This document shows positions 1-9,011 of a DNA stretch of 64,000 nt, piece by piece. A model generated the notes under the pieces. It searched no databases. It was not told where the DNA came from and saw only the letters and a list, made by a program, of their open reading frames with translations. Position 1 is the stretch's first letter. The number at the start of each line of letters is the position of its first letter. Made by a program: the position numbers and the translations under genes. Source of the stretch: Butyrivibrio sp. INlla21 (GTDB lineage Bacteria; Bacillota; Clostridia; Lachnospirales; Lachnospiraceae); contig NZ_FPCC01000014.1 of the NCBI RefSeq assembly GCF_900116875.1, forward strand, positions 19,976-83,975. The letters are read 5' to 3'.

Positions 1-362
1 ATGGTAAAGAACCTTGTAAGCTTTGTAAGCTTCTTTCTTCCGTCTTCTCCGTCTCTCTGCCACTCCTCAAACTTGGGAATAGCGATGGTAAGAAGCTGAA
101 CTATAATGGATGATGTGATGTAAGGTGTGATGTTGAGAGCAAGAATTGACATACTCTCAAATGAACCACCTGTGAATCTATCCAAGAAGCCAAATGTGTC
201 ACCTTCTTTGATGCTTGCCAGCCATGCTTTAAACTCCTCAATATTCATACCGGGTACCGCGATAGCAGAACCAAATCTGATTACAGCAAGCATAAAGAGT
301 GTGAAAAGAATTTTCATTCTTATCTCTTTGACCTTTAATGCATTCATTAGGGACTTAAACAT
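1..362 (-). CDS. secY: Protein translocase subunit SecY, N-terminal part
   Basis: SecY is the channel-forming membrane subunit of the SecYEG translocon. Only the first ~120 residues are in the window; the gene continues past the left edge. The translation shows a short cytoplasmic start, a first membrane segment around residues 17-37, the SecY-like stretch FLDRFTGGSFESMSILAL leading into the second hydrophobic segment, and the loop DGRKKLTKLTRFFT. The ATG overlaps the rplO stop as TAATG, so the gene is translationally coupled at the end of the spc operon, the usual position for secY in Firmicutes. Confidence 0.95.
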   Translation of the reverse strand, partial: MFKSLMNALKVKEIRMKILFTLFMLAVIRFGSAIAVPGMNIEEFKAWLASIKEGDTFGFLDRFTGGSFESMSILALNITPYITSSIIVQLLTIAIPKFEEWQRDGEDGRKKLTKLTRFFT

Positions 363-802
363 TAGATCACCTCTGTTGTTCCACCAAGTGCCTCGATTTT
401 TTCTTTAGCAGCTGCGCTGAAAGCGTTAGCCTTAACCGTAAGCTTCTTAGTAAATTCTCCGTTGCCAAGAATCTTAACACCATCAAGCTCTTTCTTGATG
501 ATACCCTGATCCTTGAGTGCCTGAACATCAACAACTGCTCCGTTATCAAATACTTCAAGTGCACTTACGTTGATGCCTACGATATTCTTATGATTGATAT
601 TCTTGAAGCCTCTCTTGGGAAGTCTTCTGAAAAGGGGCATCTGACCACCTTCAAAGCCAAGTCTGGGAGCTCCTGAACGAGCCTTCTGACCCTTGTGACC
701 CTTACCGGCTGTCTTACCGTTTCCTGAAGCATGACCACGGCCTCTTCTAAAATTATCACTCTGTACAGAACCTTCAGCAGGTCTTAAGTTTGATAATTCC
801 AT
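362..802 (-). CDS. rplO: 50S ribosomal protein L15
   Basis: L15 is a late-assembling large-subunit protein that contacts 23S rRNA. The 146-residue product has the typical basic, glycine-rich N-terminus ([20 protein letters not shown]) followed by the globular domain, at normal family length. An AGGAGG-like site precedes the ATG. It lies between rpmD and secY as in most bacterial spc operons, and its TAA stop shares a base with the secY start. The 127-bp gap to rpmD is larger than most spacers in this operon. Confidence 0.97.
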   Translation of the reverse strand: MELSNLRPAEGSVQSDNFRRGRGHASGNGKTAGKGHKGQKARSGAPRLGFEGGQMPLFRRLPKRGFKNINHKNIVGINVSALEVFDNGAVVDVQALKDQGIIKKELDGVKILGNGEFTKKLTVKANAFSAAAKEKIEALGGTTEVI

Positions 803-929
803 GATATTCCTCCTTCATTTAACTCCGAGGCTTATACCGCTCAACGCAGCCGATATCGCTATCTTCCACTCGCGTATACGTAAAGCAGCCCCGGATACTA
901 TTTACATGTAATATAGAATAATCTAAAAA

Positions 930-1124
930 TTAGATTTCTTCAACTTTTACAAGATGTCTGATCTGCTGAATCTGTCCTCTTGTAGCTGAGTTATCGGGAA
1001 GTTCAACAGAACTGTTAAGCTTCTTAAATCCCATTGATTTAACTGTTGCCACCTGCTTGGGAATAGCACCTATTGTGGACTTAACCAATGTGATCTTAAG
1101 CTTCTTATCACTACTCTTTGCCAT
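930..1124 (-). CDS. rpmD: 50S ribosomal protein L30
   Basis: L30 is a small ferredoxin-like-fold protein of the large subunit. The 64-residue product has the family pattern LKITLVKSTIG near the start and the NSSVELPDNSATRGQIQQI stretch in the second half. It has a strong AGGAGG site and sits 15 bp downstream of rpsE, as in the standard spc order. Length is normal for bacteria, and nothing is unusual apart from the long spacer to rplO. Confidence 0.96.
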   Translation of the reverse strand: MAKSSDKKLKITLVKSTIGAIPKQVATVKSMGFKKLNSSVELPDNSATRGQIQQIRHLVKVEEI

Positions 1125-1139
1125 TGATTTTTCCTCCTA

Positions 1140-1649
1140 TCAAGCAGTTACATCTGCTACGGATTTACCGCGCTTAGCTGCTACTTCTTCAGGTGTCTTA
1201 AGCTGAGCAAGGCCATTGATTGTAGCATAAACAACATTCTGCTTATTGTTAGAACCAAGTGACTTTGTTCTGATGTTTCTGATTCCTGCAAGCTCACATA
1301 CTGAACGAGCGGGACCTCCGGCGATGATACCGGTACCTTCGGGTGATCTCTTAAGTAATACTTCAGCAGAGCCGAACTTACCTACGAAATCATGTGTGAT
1401 ACTGTTGTTCTCATCAAGAGGAACTGTGATGAGATTCTTTGTAGCATCTTCCTTACCCTTACGGATAGCGTCCGGGACTTCAGTAGATTTGCCCAGACCA
1501 ACACCAACGTGTCCGTTGTTATCACCTACAACAACAAGAGCAGTGAACTTCATGTTACGTCCACCTTTAACAACCTTAGTAACACGCTTGATGGTTACAA
1601 CTTTATCTGTCAATTCAAGCTGACTAGCATCAACTATTGTACGCTTCAT
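1140..1649 (-). CDS. rpsE: 30S ribosomal protein S5
   Basis: S5 helps form the mRNA entry site and contributes to decoding fidelity. The 169-residue product has the double-stranded RNA-binding-like N-terminal half (residues ~10-75) with [19 protein letters not shown] and [20 protein letters not shown], then the C-terminal domain with [19 protein letters not shown]. The protein looks complete and follows rplR closely. No known spectinomycin-resistance deletion is evident in the loop near residues 20-30, though this is only a visual check. Confidence 0.97.
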   Translation of the reverse strand: MKRTIVDASQLELTDKVVTIKRVTKVVKGGRNMKFTALVVVGDNNGHVGVGLGKSTEVPDAIRKGKEDATKNLITVPLDENNSITHDFVGKFGSAEVLLKRSPEGTGIIAGGPARSVCELAGIRNIRTKSLGSNNKQNVVYATINGLAQLKTPEEVAAKRGKSVADVTA

Positions 1650-1667
1650 ATTGTGTTTTCTCCCTTC

Positions 1668-2036
1668 TTAGAATTCAAGGCCAGCTTCTCTGGCAGCATC
1701 AGCTAAAGCTTTTACTTTTCCGTGGTAGATATATCCACCTCTGTCAAATACAACGGCCTTGATGCCCTTATCTAATGCTCTCTTTGCTACAACATTACCG
1801 ATCTTTGTAGCAGCCTCAATGTCGTCTGTATTCTTGAGCTCTGCCTTGATATCTTTTTCAAGAGTTGAAGCAGAAACAATTGTCTTGCCGGCAACATCAT
1901 CAATAACCTGTGCATAAACATGATTATTGCTTCTAAATACTGCTAAACGTGGTCTCTCAGCTGTTCCGCTGAAACGATTACGAATCTTCATGTGCTTCTT
2001 AGCACGAACTTTCTGTCTTGATTCTTTACTAACCAT
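1668..2036 (-). CDS. rplR: 50S ribosomal protein L18
   Basis: L18 binds 5S rRNA and helps attach it to the central protuberance. The 122-residue product has the basic N-terminus and the recognisable [20 protein letters not shown] segment around residues 28-47, ending in the conserved [20 protein letters not shown] block. It lies between rplF and rpsE with normal short spacing and a good ribosome binding site. Length is typical. Confidence 0.97.
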   Translation of the reverse strand: MVSKESRQKVRAKKHMKIRNRFSGTAERPRLAVFRSNNHVYAQVIDDVAGKTIVSASTLEKDIKAELKNTDDIEAATKIGNVVAKRALDKGIKAVVFDRGGYIYHGKVKALADAAREAGLEF

Positions 2037-2057
2037 TTTGCACTCTCCTTATCTTAA

Positions 2058-2597
2058 TTACTTCTTACCTGTCTTACCAACCTTACGCTTGATAACCTCA
2101 TCAATGTACTTGATTCCTTTGCCCTTATAAGGTTCGGGAGCTCTCTTCTCTCTGATGATAGCAGCGTGCTGGCCAACAGCCTCTTTGTCGATTCCCTTAA
2201 CAGTGATTATCTGTCCCTCAACTACTGTCTCAACTCCTTCAGGATCAGTAAGTTCAACGGGATGTGAATAACCAAGTGTAAGAGAGAGTGTCTTACCATT
2301 CTTAGCAGCTCTGTAACCTACACCGTTAACCTCGAGCTTCTTCTCGAAACCATCTGTTACACCAACAACCATGTTGTTGAGAAGGCTTCTTGAAAGACCG
2401 TGTAAAGCTCTTGTCTTCTTCTGATCGTCAGGTCTCTTAACTTCGATCTGACCATCTGCCTGTGAGAAAGAAATCTCAGCAGGGAATACTCTTGTAAGGG
2501 TACCCTTAGGTCCCTTAACAGTCACCTTATTATTTTCTGCAACTTCTACTGTAACTCCAGCAGGAACTGCGATTGGCATTTTTCCGATTCGTGACAT
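2058..2597 (-). CDS. rplF: 50S ribosomal protein L6
   Basis: L6 lies at the base of the L7/L12 stalk near the factor-binding site. The 179-residue product starts [15 protein letters not shown] and carries both L6 domains, including [20 protein letters not shown] in the first half and the C-terminal signature [16 protein letters not shown]. It is full length and lies 15 bp after rpsH. Gene order and spacing are canonical. Confidence 0.97.
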   Translation of the reverse strand: MSRIGKMPIAVPAGVTVEVAENNKVTVKGPKGTLTRVFPAEISFSQADGQIEVKRPDDQKKTRALHGLSRSLLNNMVVGVTDGFEKKLEVNGVGYRAAKNGKTLSLTLGYSHPVELTDPEGVETVVEGQIITVKGIDKEAVGQHAAIIREKRAPEPYKGKGIKYIDEVIKRKVGKTGKK

Positions 2598-2612
2598 GCC
2601 CGTACCTCCAAT

Positions 2613-3014
2613 TTACCAAATGAATGCAAGAACTTCGCCACCAACCTGGAGCTCTCTTGCTTTTTTATCAGTTACAACGCCCTGGTTTGTTGAAATGATT
2701 GCAATACCAAGACCGCCTAATACTCTGGGAAGCTCATCCTTGCCTGCGTATACACGAAGACCGGGTTTTGAGATTCTCTTAAGGCCTGTAATAACCTTAT
2801 CGTTTCTGTCTGCACCGTACTTAAGTGTGATGTGAAGATTCTTGAAAGCGCCATCTTCAACAACATCAACCTTCTTAATATAACCCTCATCAAGAAGAAT
2901 GTTTGCAATCGCAAGCTTCATCTTTGAAGAAGGAACATCAACAGTGTCATGCTTTGCAGTATTTGCGTTACGAATTCTTGTAAGCATATCTGCAATAGGA
3001 TCGTTCATTGCCAT
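2613..3014 (-). CDS. rpsH: 30S ribosomal protein S8
   Basis: S8 is a primary 16S rRNA binder and, in E. coli, the translational repressor of the spc operon. The 133-residue product shows the [13 protein letters not shown] start and the C-terminal [16 protein letters not shown]. The start is MAMNDP with an AGGAGG site upstream. A 179-bp spacer with a strong hairpin separates it from the upstream rpsN, which is unusual for this operon and could affect mRNA processing or expression. Confidence 0.97.
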   Translation of the reverse strand: MAMNDPIADMLTRIRNANTAKHDTVDVPSSKMKLAIANILLDEGYIKKVDVVEDGAFKNLHITLKYGADRNDKVITGLKRISKPGLRVYAGKDELPRVLGGLGIAIISTNQGVVTDKKARELQVGGEVLAFIW

Positions 3015-3113
3015 TTTAAATTGCCTCCTTAATTATTCTTGCTTCGCCTTACTACTCCCCGAATTGAGCAGAGACACGAAGCCGCAATGTTTAAATATCT
3101 AGGTGTCATACGC

Positions 3114-3146
3114 AAAATGCTTAACACGCAAGCGTGTATGCATTTT
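3114..3146. repeat. Strong two-part hairpin in the rpsN-rpsH spacer
   Basis: An almost perfect inverted repeat: AAAATGC-tta-ACACGC-aa-GCGTGT-at-GCATTTT. It has 13 pairs in two helices and a two-base turn, which as RNA would probably open into a somewhat larger loop. No T-run follows on the minus strand, so it is not an obvious terminator. It may be an mRNA stabiliser or processing site, or a palindromic repeat. The rest of this 179-bp spacer shows no coding signal. Confidence 0.75.
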
Positions 3147-3193
3147 GTTTTAATGACCCTAACAAGTAAAAACTTAACTATAAAACTACAGAA

Positions 3194-3379
3194 TTACCAA
3201 GATGCCTTACGAACACCAGGAATCTCGCCCTTATATGCAAGCTCACGGAAGCAAATTCTGCAGATTCCGTACTTTCTAAGATAAGCATGAGGACGACCAC
3301 AGATCTTACAACGGTTGTATGCACGTGTAGAGAACTTAGGTTTCATCTGCTGTTTCAACTTCATGGATAATTTAGCCAT
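3194..3379 (-). CDS. rpsN: 30S ribosomal protein S14, zinc-binding type Z
   Basis: This is the short, zinc-binding S14 of the 30S head. The 61-residue product has two CxxC pairs (C24/C27 and C40/C43, in RCKICGRPH and GICRICFRE), the hallmark of the zinc-dependent form; the zinc-free form is longer. It lies between rplE and rpsH as expected. Zinc-free S14 paralogues in Firmicutes are typically encoded elsewhere and Zur-controlled; none is visible here. Confidence 0.97.
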   Translation of the reverse strand: MAKLSMKLKQQMKPKFSTRAYNRCKICGRPHAYLRKYGICRICFRELAYKGEIPGVRKASW

Positions 3380-3399
3380 GTGTTATTTCCCTCCTATAA

Positions 3400-3939
3400 T
3401 TACTTTGCAAAAGGCATATTGAACAGTCTGAGAAGCTCACGAGCCTCTTCGTCTGTCTTAGCTGTTGTTGTGAAAATTACATCCATACCTCTTGTCTTAT
3501 CGATCTTATCGTACTCGATCTCAGGGAAGATGAGCTGCTCTTTAAGTCCAAGTGCATAGTTTCCTCTTCCGTCAAAAGAGTTAGGATTAACTCCTCTGAA
3601 GTCACGAACTCTGGGAAGAGCAAGGTTTACGAGACGATCAAGGAAATCGTACATCTTCTCGCCACGGAGTGTAACCTTACATCCGATAGGCATGCCCTCT
3701 CTCAACTTGAAGTTAGCGATTGACTTCTTAGCCTTTGTATAGATAGGCTTCTGGCCTGTGATGATAGCCATATCGTTTGCAGCGTTCTCAAGAAGCTTAG
3801 CATTCTCCTTAGCTTCTCCAACTGCCATATTTACAACGATCTTGTCGAGCTTAGGTACCTGCATAACGTTCTTATAACCGAACTTTTTGGTCATAGCATC
3901 AACGATCTCGTTCTTGTATAAATCTTTATATCTACTCAA
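3400..3939 (-). CDS. rplE: 50S ribosomal protein L5
   Basis: L5 binds 5S rRNA and contacts the P-site tRNA. The 179-residue product contains the motif [18 protein letters not shown] around residues 25-42, [20 protein letters not shown] in the middle and [19 protein letters not shown] near the end. It is complete, with a good ribosome binding site, and is placed between rplX and rpsN as in the standard operon. Confidence 0.97.
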   Translation of the reverse strand: MSRYKDLYKNEIVDAMTKKFGYKNVMQVPKLDKIVVNMAVGEAKENAKLLENAANDMAIITGQKPIYTKAKKSIANFKLREGMPIGCKVTLRGEKMYDFLDRLVNLALPRVRDFRGVNPNSFDGRGNYALGLKEQLIFPEIEYDKIDKTRGMDVIFTTTAKTDEEARELLRLFNMPFAK

Positions 3940-3961
3940 CGCTTAATACCTCCTTCCAAAA

Positions 3962-4291
3962 TTAGTCAATAACCTCACCGGTCTTTTTAGCGATGCGGTT
4001 CTTCTTTACAACCTTACCGTTCTCGTCCTTCTCAACCTTGAAGCCGATTCTGGTAGGCTTGCCCTTGTGAAGATACACAACGTTTGAGATATCAAGAGCA
4101 GCTTCGCTCTCTACAATTCCGCCGTTAGGGTTCTTAGCAGAAGGCTTCTCATGCTTTGTAACCTTATTGATACCCTCTACAACAACCTTACCGTTCTTAG
4201 CATCAACAGAAAGAACCTTGCCTTCCTTGTCGATTTCTCTGCCGGCGATAACCTTAACTGTATCGCCCTTCTTAATCTTACATGTTGACAT
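3962..4291 (-). CDS. rplX: 50S ribosomal protein L24
   Basis: L24 is an assembly-initiating large-subunit protein. I chose the start at MSTCKIKKGDTVKVI because it has a strong AGGAGG eight bases upstream and matches family N-termini; a longer frame starting 11 codons earlier would overlap the rplN end. The KOW motif covers residues ~5-35 (KKGDTVKVIAGREIDKEG). At 109 residues the length is normal. Confidence 0.95.
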   Translation of the reverse strand: MSTCKIKKGDTVKVIAGREIDKEGKVLSVDAKNGKVVVEGINKVTKHEKPSAKNPNGGIVESEAALDISNVVYLHKGKPTRIGFKVEKDENGKVVKKNRIAKKTGEVID

Positions 4292-4304
4292 TATGGGCGC
4301 CTCC

Positions 4305-4673
4305 TTATAATACTTCCGGAGCAAGAGAAAGGATCTTCATGAATTTCTTCTCACGAAGCTCTCTGGCTACGGGTCCAAAAATACGTGTTCCCTTAGGCGT
4401 ACCATCTTCATTGATAACAACAGCAGCGTTCTCATCAAATCTGATGTAGGAACCGTCCTTACGACGTGTCTCTTTAACAGTACGAACGACAACAGCCTTT
4501 ACAACATCACCCTTCTTTACAACTCCGCCGGGTGTTGCTTCTTTAACGGAAGCAACGATAGTGTCGCCGATTCTCGCATATCTTCTTGTAGATCCACCCA
4601 TAACACGGATAGTGAGAAGCTCTTTCGCACCGGTGTTATCAGCGACCTTCAGTCTACTTTCCTGCTGAATCAT
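4305..4673 (-). CDS. rplN: 50S ribosomal protein L14
   Basis: L14 forms intersubunit bridge B8 and is the docking site for the silencing factor RsfS. The 122-residue product starts [19 protein letters not shown], a near-invariant family opening, and contains [20 protein letters not shown] and [20 protein letters not shown]. Length and operon position are canonical. Confidence 0.98.
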   Translation of the reverse strand: MIQQESRLKVADNTGAKELLTIRVMGGSTRRYARIGDTIVASVKEATPGGVVKKGDVVKAVVVRTVKETRRKDGSYIRFDENAAVVINEDGTPKGTRIFGPVARELREKKFMKILSLAPEVL

Positions 4674-4694
4674 GATATTTCTCCTTTTTTCGTA

Positions 4695-4949
4695 TTACTT
4701 TGCACGTTCAATAATGGATACAAGTCTCCATCTCTTATCTTTGGAGATAGGCTTTGTTTCCATGACTTTAACTGTGTCACCGATACGGCACTCATTGTTC
4801 TCGTCATGAGCCTTAAGCTTATATGTTCTCTTCACGATTTTCTTGTAAAGAGGATGCTTAACATGGTCCTCAATGGAAACTGTGATGGTCTTGTCCATCT
4901 TATCGCTTGTTACTTTTCCAACACGCGTTTTTCTTAAATTTCTTTCCAC
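4695..4949 (-). CDS. rpsQ: 30S ribosomal protein S17
   Basis: S17 is a primary 16S rRNA-binding OB-fold protein. The 84-residue product shows [18 protein letters not shown] and [19 protein letters not shown], followed by the conserved [19 protein letters not shown]. It lies between rpmC and rplN with a good ribosome binding site. Normal length, no anomalies. Confidence 0.97.
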   Translation of the reverse strand: MERNLRKTRVGKVTSDKMDKTITVSIEDHVKHPLYKKIVKRTYKLKAHDENNECRIGDTVKVMETKPISKDKRWRLVSIIERAK

Positions 4950-4980
4950 GATTATTCTCCTTTTAGATTAGGCAAAAGGC

Positions 4981-5190
4981 TTAGTTAGCAGCCTTAGCAT
5001 TCTGTGTGATTACAGTCTGGATTCTTGCAATATTTCTTCTTACTTCTTTGATTCTTGCTGTATTATCCAACTGGTTTGTAGCGTTCTGGAATTTTAAATT
5101 AAAAAGTTCCTTCTTAGCTGATACAAGCTCTGTCTGAAGCTCATCAACAGACTTAGCCTTAAGCTCGTCTACATACTTATTTATTTTCAT
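4981..5190 (-). CDS. rpmC: 50S ribosomal protein L29
   Basis: L29 is a small helical protein near the peptide exit tunnel and part of the trigger-factor/SRP docking site. The 69-residue product has the two-helix pattern with [16 protein letters not shown] and [11 protein letters not shown]. The ATG overlaps the rplP stop as ATGA, implying translational coupling. It is normal in length and position. Confidence 0.96.
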   Translation of the reverse strand: MKINKYVDELKAKSVDELQTELVSAKKELFNLKFQNATNQLDNTARIKEVRRNIARIQTVITQNAKAAN

Positions 5191-5618
5191 TTAGATACAC
5201 CGCCTTCCAAATCAGCCTTTGAAACGATCTTGCATTTGCAAGGAAGCTTATGTGTCGCAAGACGAAGAGCTTCTCTAGCATCGGCCTCGGCAACTCCACC
5301 GATTTCGAACATTACACGACCGGGCTTAACAACAGCTACCCATCTATCTACTGCACCTTTACCGGAACCCATACGTGTTCCAAGAGGCTTTAATGTGATA
5401 GGTTTGTCAGGGAAAATCTTGATCCAAACATTACCACCACGCTTGATGAAACGTGTCATAGCTATACGAGCTGCCTCAATCTGGTTTGAATTGATCCAGC
5501 AAGGCTCAAGCGCAACAATTCCGTACTCACCATAAGTGATTGTAGTACCACGAGTAATTTTATGAGCCATTGAACCGCGGAACTGCTTGCGGTGCTTAAC
5601 TCTCTTAGGCATTAACAT
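5187..5618 (-). CDS. rplP: 50S ribosomal protein L16
   Basis: L16 lies near the A-site and organises the peptidyl transferase region. The 143-residue product begins [20 protein letters not shown], as in many Firmicutes; this start is supported by the TAATG overlap with the rpsC stop. Conserved blocks include [19 protein letters not shown] around residues 82-100. The stop overlaps the rpmC start, so three genes in a row (rpsC-rplP-rpmC) are coupled. Confidence 0.97.
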   Translation of the reverse strand: MLMPKRVKHRKQFRGSMAHKITRGTTITYGEYGIVALEPCWINSNQIEAARIAMTRFIKRGGNVWIKIFPDKPITLKPLGTRMGSGKGAVDRWVAVVKPGRVMFEIGGVAEADAREALRLATHKLPCKCKIVSKADLEGGVSK

Positions 5619-6289
5619 TATTTATCGCTCCCTTCCTTATCTGAATTCTCACCAGCCTTGGTCGGAAGTACTTCACCCTTGTAGATCCATACCTTAACAC
5701 CAACCTTGCCGTAAGTTGTATCTGCTTCAGCAAAACCATAATCGATATCTGCTCTGAGTGTCTGAAGAGGAATAGTTCCCTCGCTGTAGAACTCTGAACG
5801 AGCGATATCTGCACCGCCGAGACGGCCTGAGCAGCATGCCTTGATACCAAGTGCATCTGTCTTCATTGTTCTGCTCATGCAAGACTTCATTGCTCTTCTG
5901 AATGATACACGGTTCTCAAGCTGCTGAGCGATGTTCTCTGCAACAAGCTGTGCATCCTTATCGGGCTTCTTGATCTCTTTGATATCAACAAGAACCTTCT
6001 TGTCTGTGAGCTTTGAAAGCTCTTTCTTGGTTACTTCGATCTCAGCACCGCCCTTACCGATAACAACACCGGGCTTAGCTGTGTAAACGATAACCTTAAC
6101 TCTATCTGATGCTCTCTCGATCTCGATCTTAGAAACACCAGCTGCATATAACTTCTTCTTCAGAAATTTTCTGATATTGTAATCTTCTACAAGATTATTG
6201 GCGAAATCGCCAGATTCAGCATACCACTTGGAATCCCAGTCAGCGATAACACCGACTCTGAGGCCATGAGGATTAACTTTCTGTCCCAT
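5618..6289 (-). CDS. rpsC: 30S ribosomal protein S3
   Basis: S3 forms part of the mRNA entry channel and has helicase-associated basic residues. The 223-residue product begins [15 protein letters not shown] and has a type II KH domain with the GKGG loop ([12 protein letters not shown], residues ~75-86), then the C-terminal domain with [19 protein letters not shown]. It is full length. The extreme C-terminus is charged and variable, as is usual. Confidence 0.97.
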   Translation of the reverse strand: MGQKVNPHGLRVGVIADWDSKWYAESGDFANNLVEDYNIRKFLKKKLYAAGVSKIEIERASDRVKVIVYTAKPGVVIGKGGAEIEVTKKELSKLTDKKVLVDIKEIKKPDKDAQLVAENIAQQLENRVSFRRAMKSCMSRTMKTDALGIKACCSGRLGGADIARSEFYSEGTIPLQTLRADIDYGFAEADTTYGKVGVKVWIYKGEVLPTKAGENSDKEGSDK

Positions 6290-6308
6290 TTTTCGCTTCT
6301 CCTTTCAA

Positions 6309-6704
6309 TTATCTCTCGTCCAAAATAACAGTCAGATGGCTCATTCTCTTGTTGATTCTGTATGCTCTGCCCTGAGCTCTAGGCTGAATTCTCTTCATGA
6401 TAGGGCCGTTGCTTGCAGTGCACTCAGCAACAAAGAGGTTTGCTCTGTTCATTCCCTTATTGTTCTCTGCGTTAGCTACAGCGCTGTTAAGGAGCTTGTA
6501 GATTACGCTTGAAGCATATCTGGGGTTGTACTGAAGGATTGCAAGTGCAGTCTCAACATCCTTACCTCTGATAGCATCCATGACAAAGCATGCCTTCTGA
6601 ACAGGTATTCTTGCGTAAGATAACTTTGCAAAAGGTCTTGTCTCTTTATTGTCACGATTTCTTTCTCTTTTAATTTTAGATCTATGCTTGATTTCCATTT
6701 CCAT
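6309..6704 (-). CDS. rplV: 50S ribosomal protein L22
   Basis: L22 lines the nascent peptide tunnel; changes in its beta-hairpin loop cause macrolide resistance in other bacteria. The 131-residue product has a slightly longer basic N-terminus (residues 1-25) than E. coli L22, then FAKLSYARIPVQKACFVMD and the hairpin region KRIQPRAQGRAYRINKRMSH, with no visible loop insertion or deletion. The ribosome binding site AAAGGAGGT supports the MEME start. Confidence 0.96.
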   Translation of the reverse strand: MEMEIKHRSKIKRERNRDNKETRPFAKLSYARIPVQKACFVMDAIRGKDVETALAILQYNPRYASSVIYKLLNSAVANAENNKGMNRANLFVAECTASNGPIMKRIQPRAQGRAYRINKRMSHLTVILDER

Positions 6705-6732
6705 GGATTTGACCTCCTTTCATTGACACTTC

Positions 6733-7023
6733 TTAGTTAATGCTGCTCTTTCTCTCAACGGGAGAACTTCCGGCATGTCCTCTGAATGTTCTTGTGGGAA
6801 CAAACTCACCAAGCTTGTGTCCAACCATATCTTCAGTAACATATACAGGAATATGCTTTCTTCCGTCATGAACAGCTATTGTGTGTCCAACAAAAGACGG
6901 GAAAATTGTAGAACGACGTGACCAAGTCTTAACTATCTGCTTCTGGCCCTCTGCGTTCATAGCATCTATCTTCTTGAGCAGGCTTGCGTCTGCAAAAGGT
7001 CCCTTTTTAAGTGATCTAGACAT
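6733..7023 (-). CDS. rpsS: 30S ribosomal protein S19
   Basis: S19 lies on the 30S head and contacts 23S rRNA and S13. The 96-residue product begins [20 protein letters not shown] and includes [20 protein letters not shown] and [18 protein letters not shown], all highly conserved. It lies 11 bp after rplB. Length is typical. Confidence 0.98.
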   Translation of the reverse strand: MSRSLKKGPFADASLLKKIDAMNAEGQKQIVKTWSRRSTIFPSFVGHTIAVHDGRKHIPVYVTEDMVGHKLGEFVPTRTFRGHAGSSPVERKSSIN

Positions 7024-7034
7024 TTTATTCCTCC

Positions 7035-7877
7035 TTATTTGATGGCTTTACCGTTTCTTCTTCTTACGATCAGCTTGTTTGAAGCCTTCTTAGCCTTACG
7101 TGTCTTGTAACCAAGAGCAGGCTTGCCCCAAGGTGTGCAAGGGCCAGAACGTCCAATAGGTGCTCTACCTTCACCACCTCCGTGAGGATGGTCGTTAGGG
7201 TTCATAACAGAACCACGAACTGTAGGTCTGATACCCATGTGACGGATTCTTCCGGCTTTACCATAGTTAATAAGGTTGTGATCACCGTTTCCTACAACAC
7301 CGATTGTTGCTCTGCACTCGATAGGAACCATTCTCATCTCGCCTGAAGGAAGACGAAGTGTTGCGTACTTACCTTCTTTAGCCATGAGCTGTGCAGCGTT
7401 TCCGGCTGAACGAACCATCTGGCCGCCCTTTCCGGGATAAAGCTCAATGTTGTGTACGTTTTCACCGACAGGAATTGCTGAAAGAGGAAGGCAGTTACCA
7501 ACTCTGATCTCAGCGTTAGCGCCGTTCATAACTTTCATTCCGTCTGTAAGACCGTTAGGTGCAAGGATGTATGCTTTTATTCCATCCTCGTACTGAATAA
7601 GTGCGATATTAGCAGATCTGTTAGGATCGTACTCGATACCGATAACTGTTGCAGTCATATCGTCCTTATTTCTCTTGAAATCTATAATTCTGTACTTAAC
7701 TCTGCCGCCGCATCCACGATGTCTAACAGTGATCTTACCCTGGTTGTTACGTCCGGCCTTGCTGTTCTTAGAAACAACGAGTGATCTCTCGGGAGTCTTC
7801 TTTGTGATCTCTGAGAAATCTGAACCGGTCATATTTCTTCTGGATGGGGTATATGGGCCGTATTTCTTAATTCCCAT
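7035..7877 (-). CDS. rplB: 50S ribosomal protein L2
   Basis: L2 is a core large-subunit protein needed for subunit joining and peptidyl transfer. The 280-residue product starts [18 protein letters not shown]; this start was preferred over one 11 codons upstream because AAAGGAG lies just before it. The C-terminal [21 protein letters not shown] block, written here as [19 protein letters not shown], carries the conserved histidine studied in E. coli L2. A 185-bp spacer containing repeats separates it from rplW. Confidence 0.97.
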   Translation of the reverse strand: MGIKKYGPYTPSRRNMTGSDFSEITKKTPERSLVVSKNSKAGRNNQGKITVRHRGCGGRVKYRIIDFKRNKDDMTATVIGIEYDPNRSANIALIQYEDGIKAYILAPNGLTDGMKVMNGANAEIRVGNCLPLSAIPVGENVHNIELYPGKGGQMVRSAGNAAQLMAKEGKYATLRLPSGEMRMVPIECRATIGVVGNGDHNLINYGKAGRIRHMGIRPTVRGSVMNPNDHPHGGGEGRAPIGRSGPCTPWGKPALGYKTRKAKKASNKLIVRRRNGKAIK

Positions 7878-7983
7878 GATATTTTCTCCTTTTTTGTTTA
7901 TCACGTGCATGGTGCTTGTAGCACTTGAATCCCGGACTTAAGTTGGATTCGCACGTATAGTTAGTTTGCGGTATCGCAAGCTT

Positions 7984-8012
7984 CACTAAACTCGATAGAA
8001 CCTCGTTAAGTG
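7984..8012 (+). repeat. Structured repeat, copy 2 (8-13-8 hairpin element)
   Basis: Arms CACTAAAC and GTTAAGTG flank the 13-base core TCGATAGAACCTC. Seven of eight arm positions pair; the fifth is an A/A mismatch. Copy 1 (8028-8056) has the same architecture with an A-T pair replaced by G-C in the arm, and a third copy lies inside the SDR gene. Strand is arbitrary. Confidence 0.7.
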
Positions 8013-8027
8013 AACTTGCATGGTTCG

Positions 8028-8056
8028 CACTAAGCTCGATATTACCTCGCTAAGTG
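8028..8056 (+). repeat. Structured repeat, copy 1 (8-13-8 hairpin element)
   Basis: Arms CACTAAGC and GCTAAGTG flank the core TCGATATTACCTC. The fifth arm position is again an A/A mismatch. It lies 44 bp from copy 2 in direct orientation. Shared core consensus across all copies is TCGAwAnnACCTC. Confidence 0.7.
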
Positions 8057-8062
8057 CTCTAC

Positions 8063-8362
8063 TCAAAGTCCCTGGAAGATTTCGATGTCCTTGCTGTCCT
8101 CAGTTAACTGAACAATAGCTTTCTTAGTCTTAGCTGTGAAGCCGATTGTCATTCCACGTCTCTTCTTCTTGCCGTTGGCATTGAGTGTGTTAACCTTAGC
8201 AACCTTTGTTCCTTCGAACATCTTCTCTACAGCTTCCTTGATCTGTGTCTTGTTTGCTTCAGGATTTACAAGGAAAGTGTACTTCTTCTCGCTCATGCCT
8301 GCCATGCTCTTCTCAGTAATTACAGGCTTAAGGATTACGTCATAATACTGTAATGCTGCCAT
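8063..8362 (-). CDS. rplW: 50S ribosomal protein L23
   Basis: L23 sits at the tunnel exit and is the main docking site for trigger factor and SRP. The start [19 protein letters not shown] was chosen over MLMAAL two codons upstream because its ATG overlaps the rplD stop as TAATG. The 99-residue product has the conserved [20 protein letters not shown] and the basic loop [20 protein letters not shown]. Length is normal. Confidence 0.96.
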   Translation of the reverse strand: MAALQYYDVILKPVITEKSMAGMSEKKYTFLVNPEANKTQIKEAVEKMFEGTKVAKVNTLNANGKKKRRGMTIGFTAKTKKAIVQLTEDSKDIEIFQGL

Positions 8363-8985
8363 TAGCAATACACCTCCTCTATCTTAGCAACTGCGTCCTT
8401 TGTAAGAACGAGTGTCCTAGCGTTTACGATATCATACACATTAAGTGTGTTTGTAAGTGTTGTGTTAGCCTCTGCAAGGTTTCTTGCTGAAAGAACTACG
8501 TTCTTGTCATTGTCTGCAAGAACTACAAGAGCCTTACGTGTAGCCTTGAGGTTATTCATAACCTCTGCGAACTTCTTAGTCTTGATCTCATCGAACTTAA
8601 GCTCGTCAACTACGATGATGTTGTTGTTCTGAGCCTTGTCTGTAAGAGCAGACTTAAGAGCAGCTCTCTTCTCTTTCTTGTTCATCTTGAAAGAGTAATC
8701 TCTCGGAACGGGAGCAAATACAACTCCGCCGCCCTTCCACTGAGGAGCTCTGATAGATCCCTGTCTAGCATGACCTGTTCCCTTCTGTCTCCAAGGCTTT
8801 CTTCCGCCTCCTGAAACTTCAGAACGTGTCTTTGCTTTCTGTGTACCCTGGCGCTTGTCAGCGAGCTGCTGAAGAACTGCCATGTGTACGAGATGTTCAT
8901 TTACTTCAACTCCGAAGATAGCATCGCTTAAATCAAGCTTACCAACTTCTTTGCCTTCCATATTGTAAACAGATACATTAGCCAT
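8362..8985 (-). CDS. rplD: 50S ribosomal protein L4
   Basis: L4 lines the exit tunnel and in several bacteria represses its own S10 operon through the leader RNA. The 207-residue product contains the tunnel loop with [19 protein letters not shown] (residues ~64-82) and [20 protein letters not shown]. No deletion in the macrolide-related loop is seen. Because a structured leader lies upstream of rpsJ, L4 is the natural candidate for feedback control here, by analogy only. Confidence 0.97.
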   Translation of the reverse strand: MANVSVYNMEGKEVGKLDLSDAIFGVEVNEHLVHMAVLQQLADKRQGTQKAKTRSEVSGGGRKPWRQKGTGHARQGSIRAPQWKGGGVVFAPVPRDYSFKMNKKEKRAALKSALTDKAQNNNIIVVDELKFDEIKTKKFAEVMNNLKATRKALVVLADNDKNVVLSARNLAEANTTLTNTLNVYDIVNARTLVLTKDAVAKIEEVYC

Positions 8986-9011
8986 CTGTATGGTCCTCCT
9001 TTCGTGTTCTA

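Larger units (their letters stand above)
7878..8062. other. rplW-rplB spacer rich in hairpins
   Basis: This spacer contains no coding frame of note but four hairpin-forming sequences: GTGCT-tgt-AGCAC (7912-7924), AGTTTGCG-gtat-CGCAAGCT (around 7963-7982) and two copies of a structured repeat listed separately. rplW and rplB are normally almost adjacent, so this looks like sequence inserted into a conserved operon spacer. The rplB ribosome binding site lies at its left end. Confidence 0.6.
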
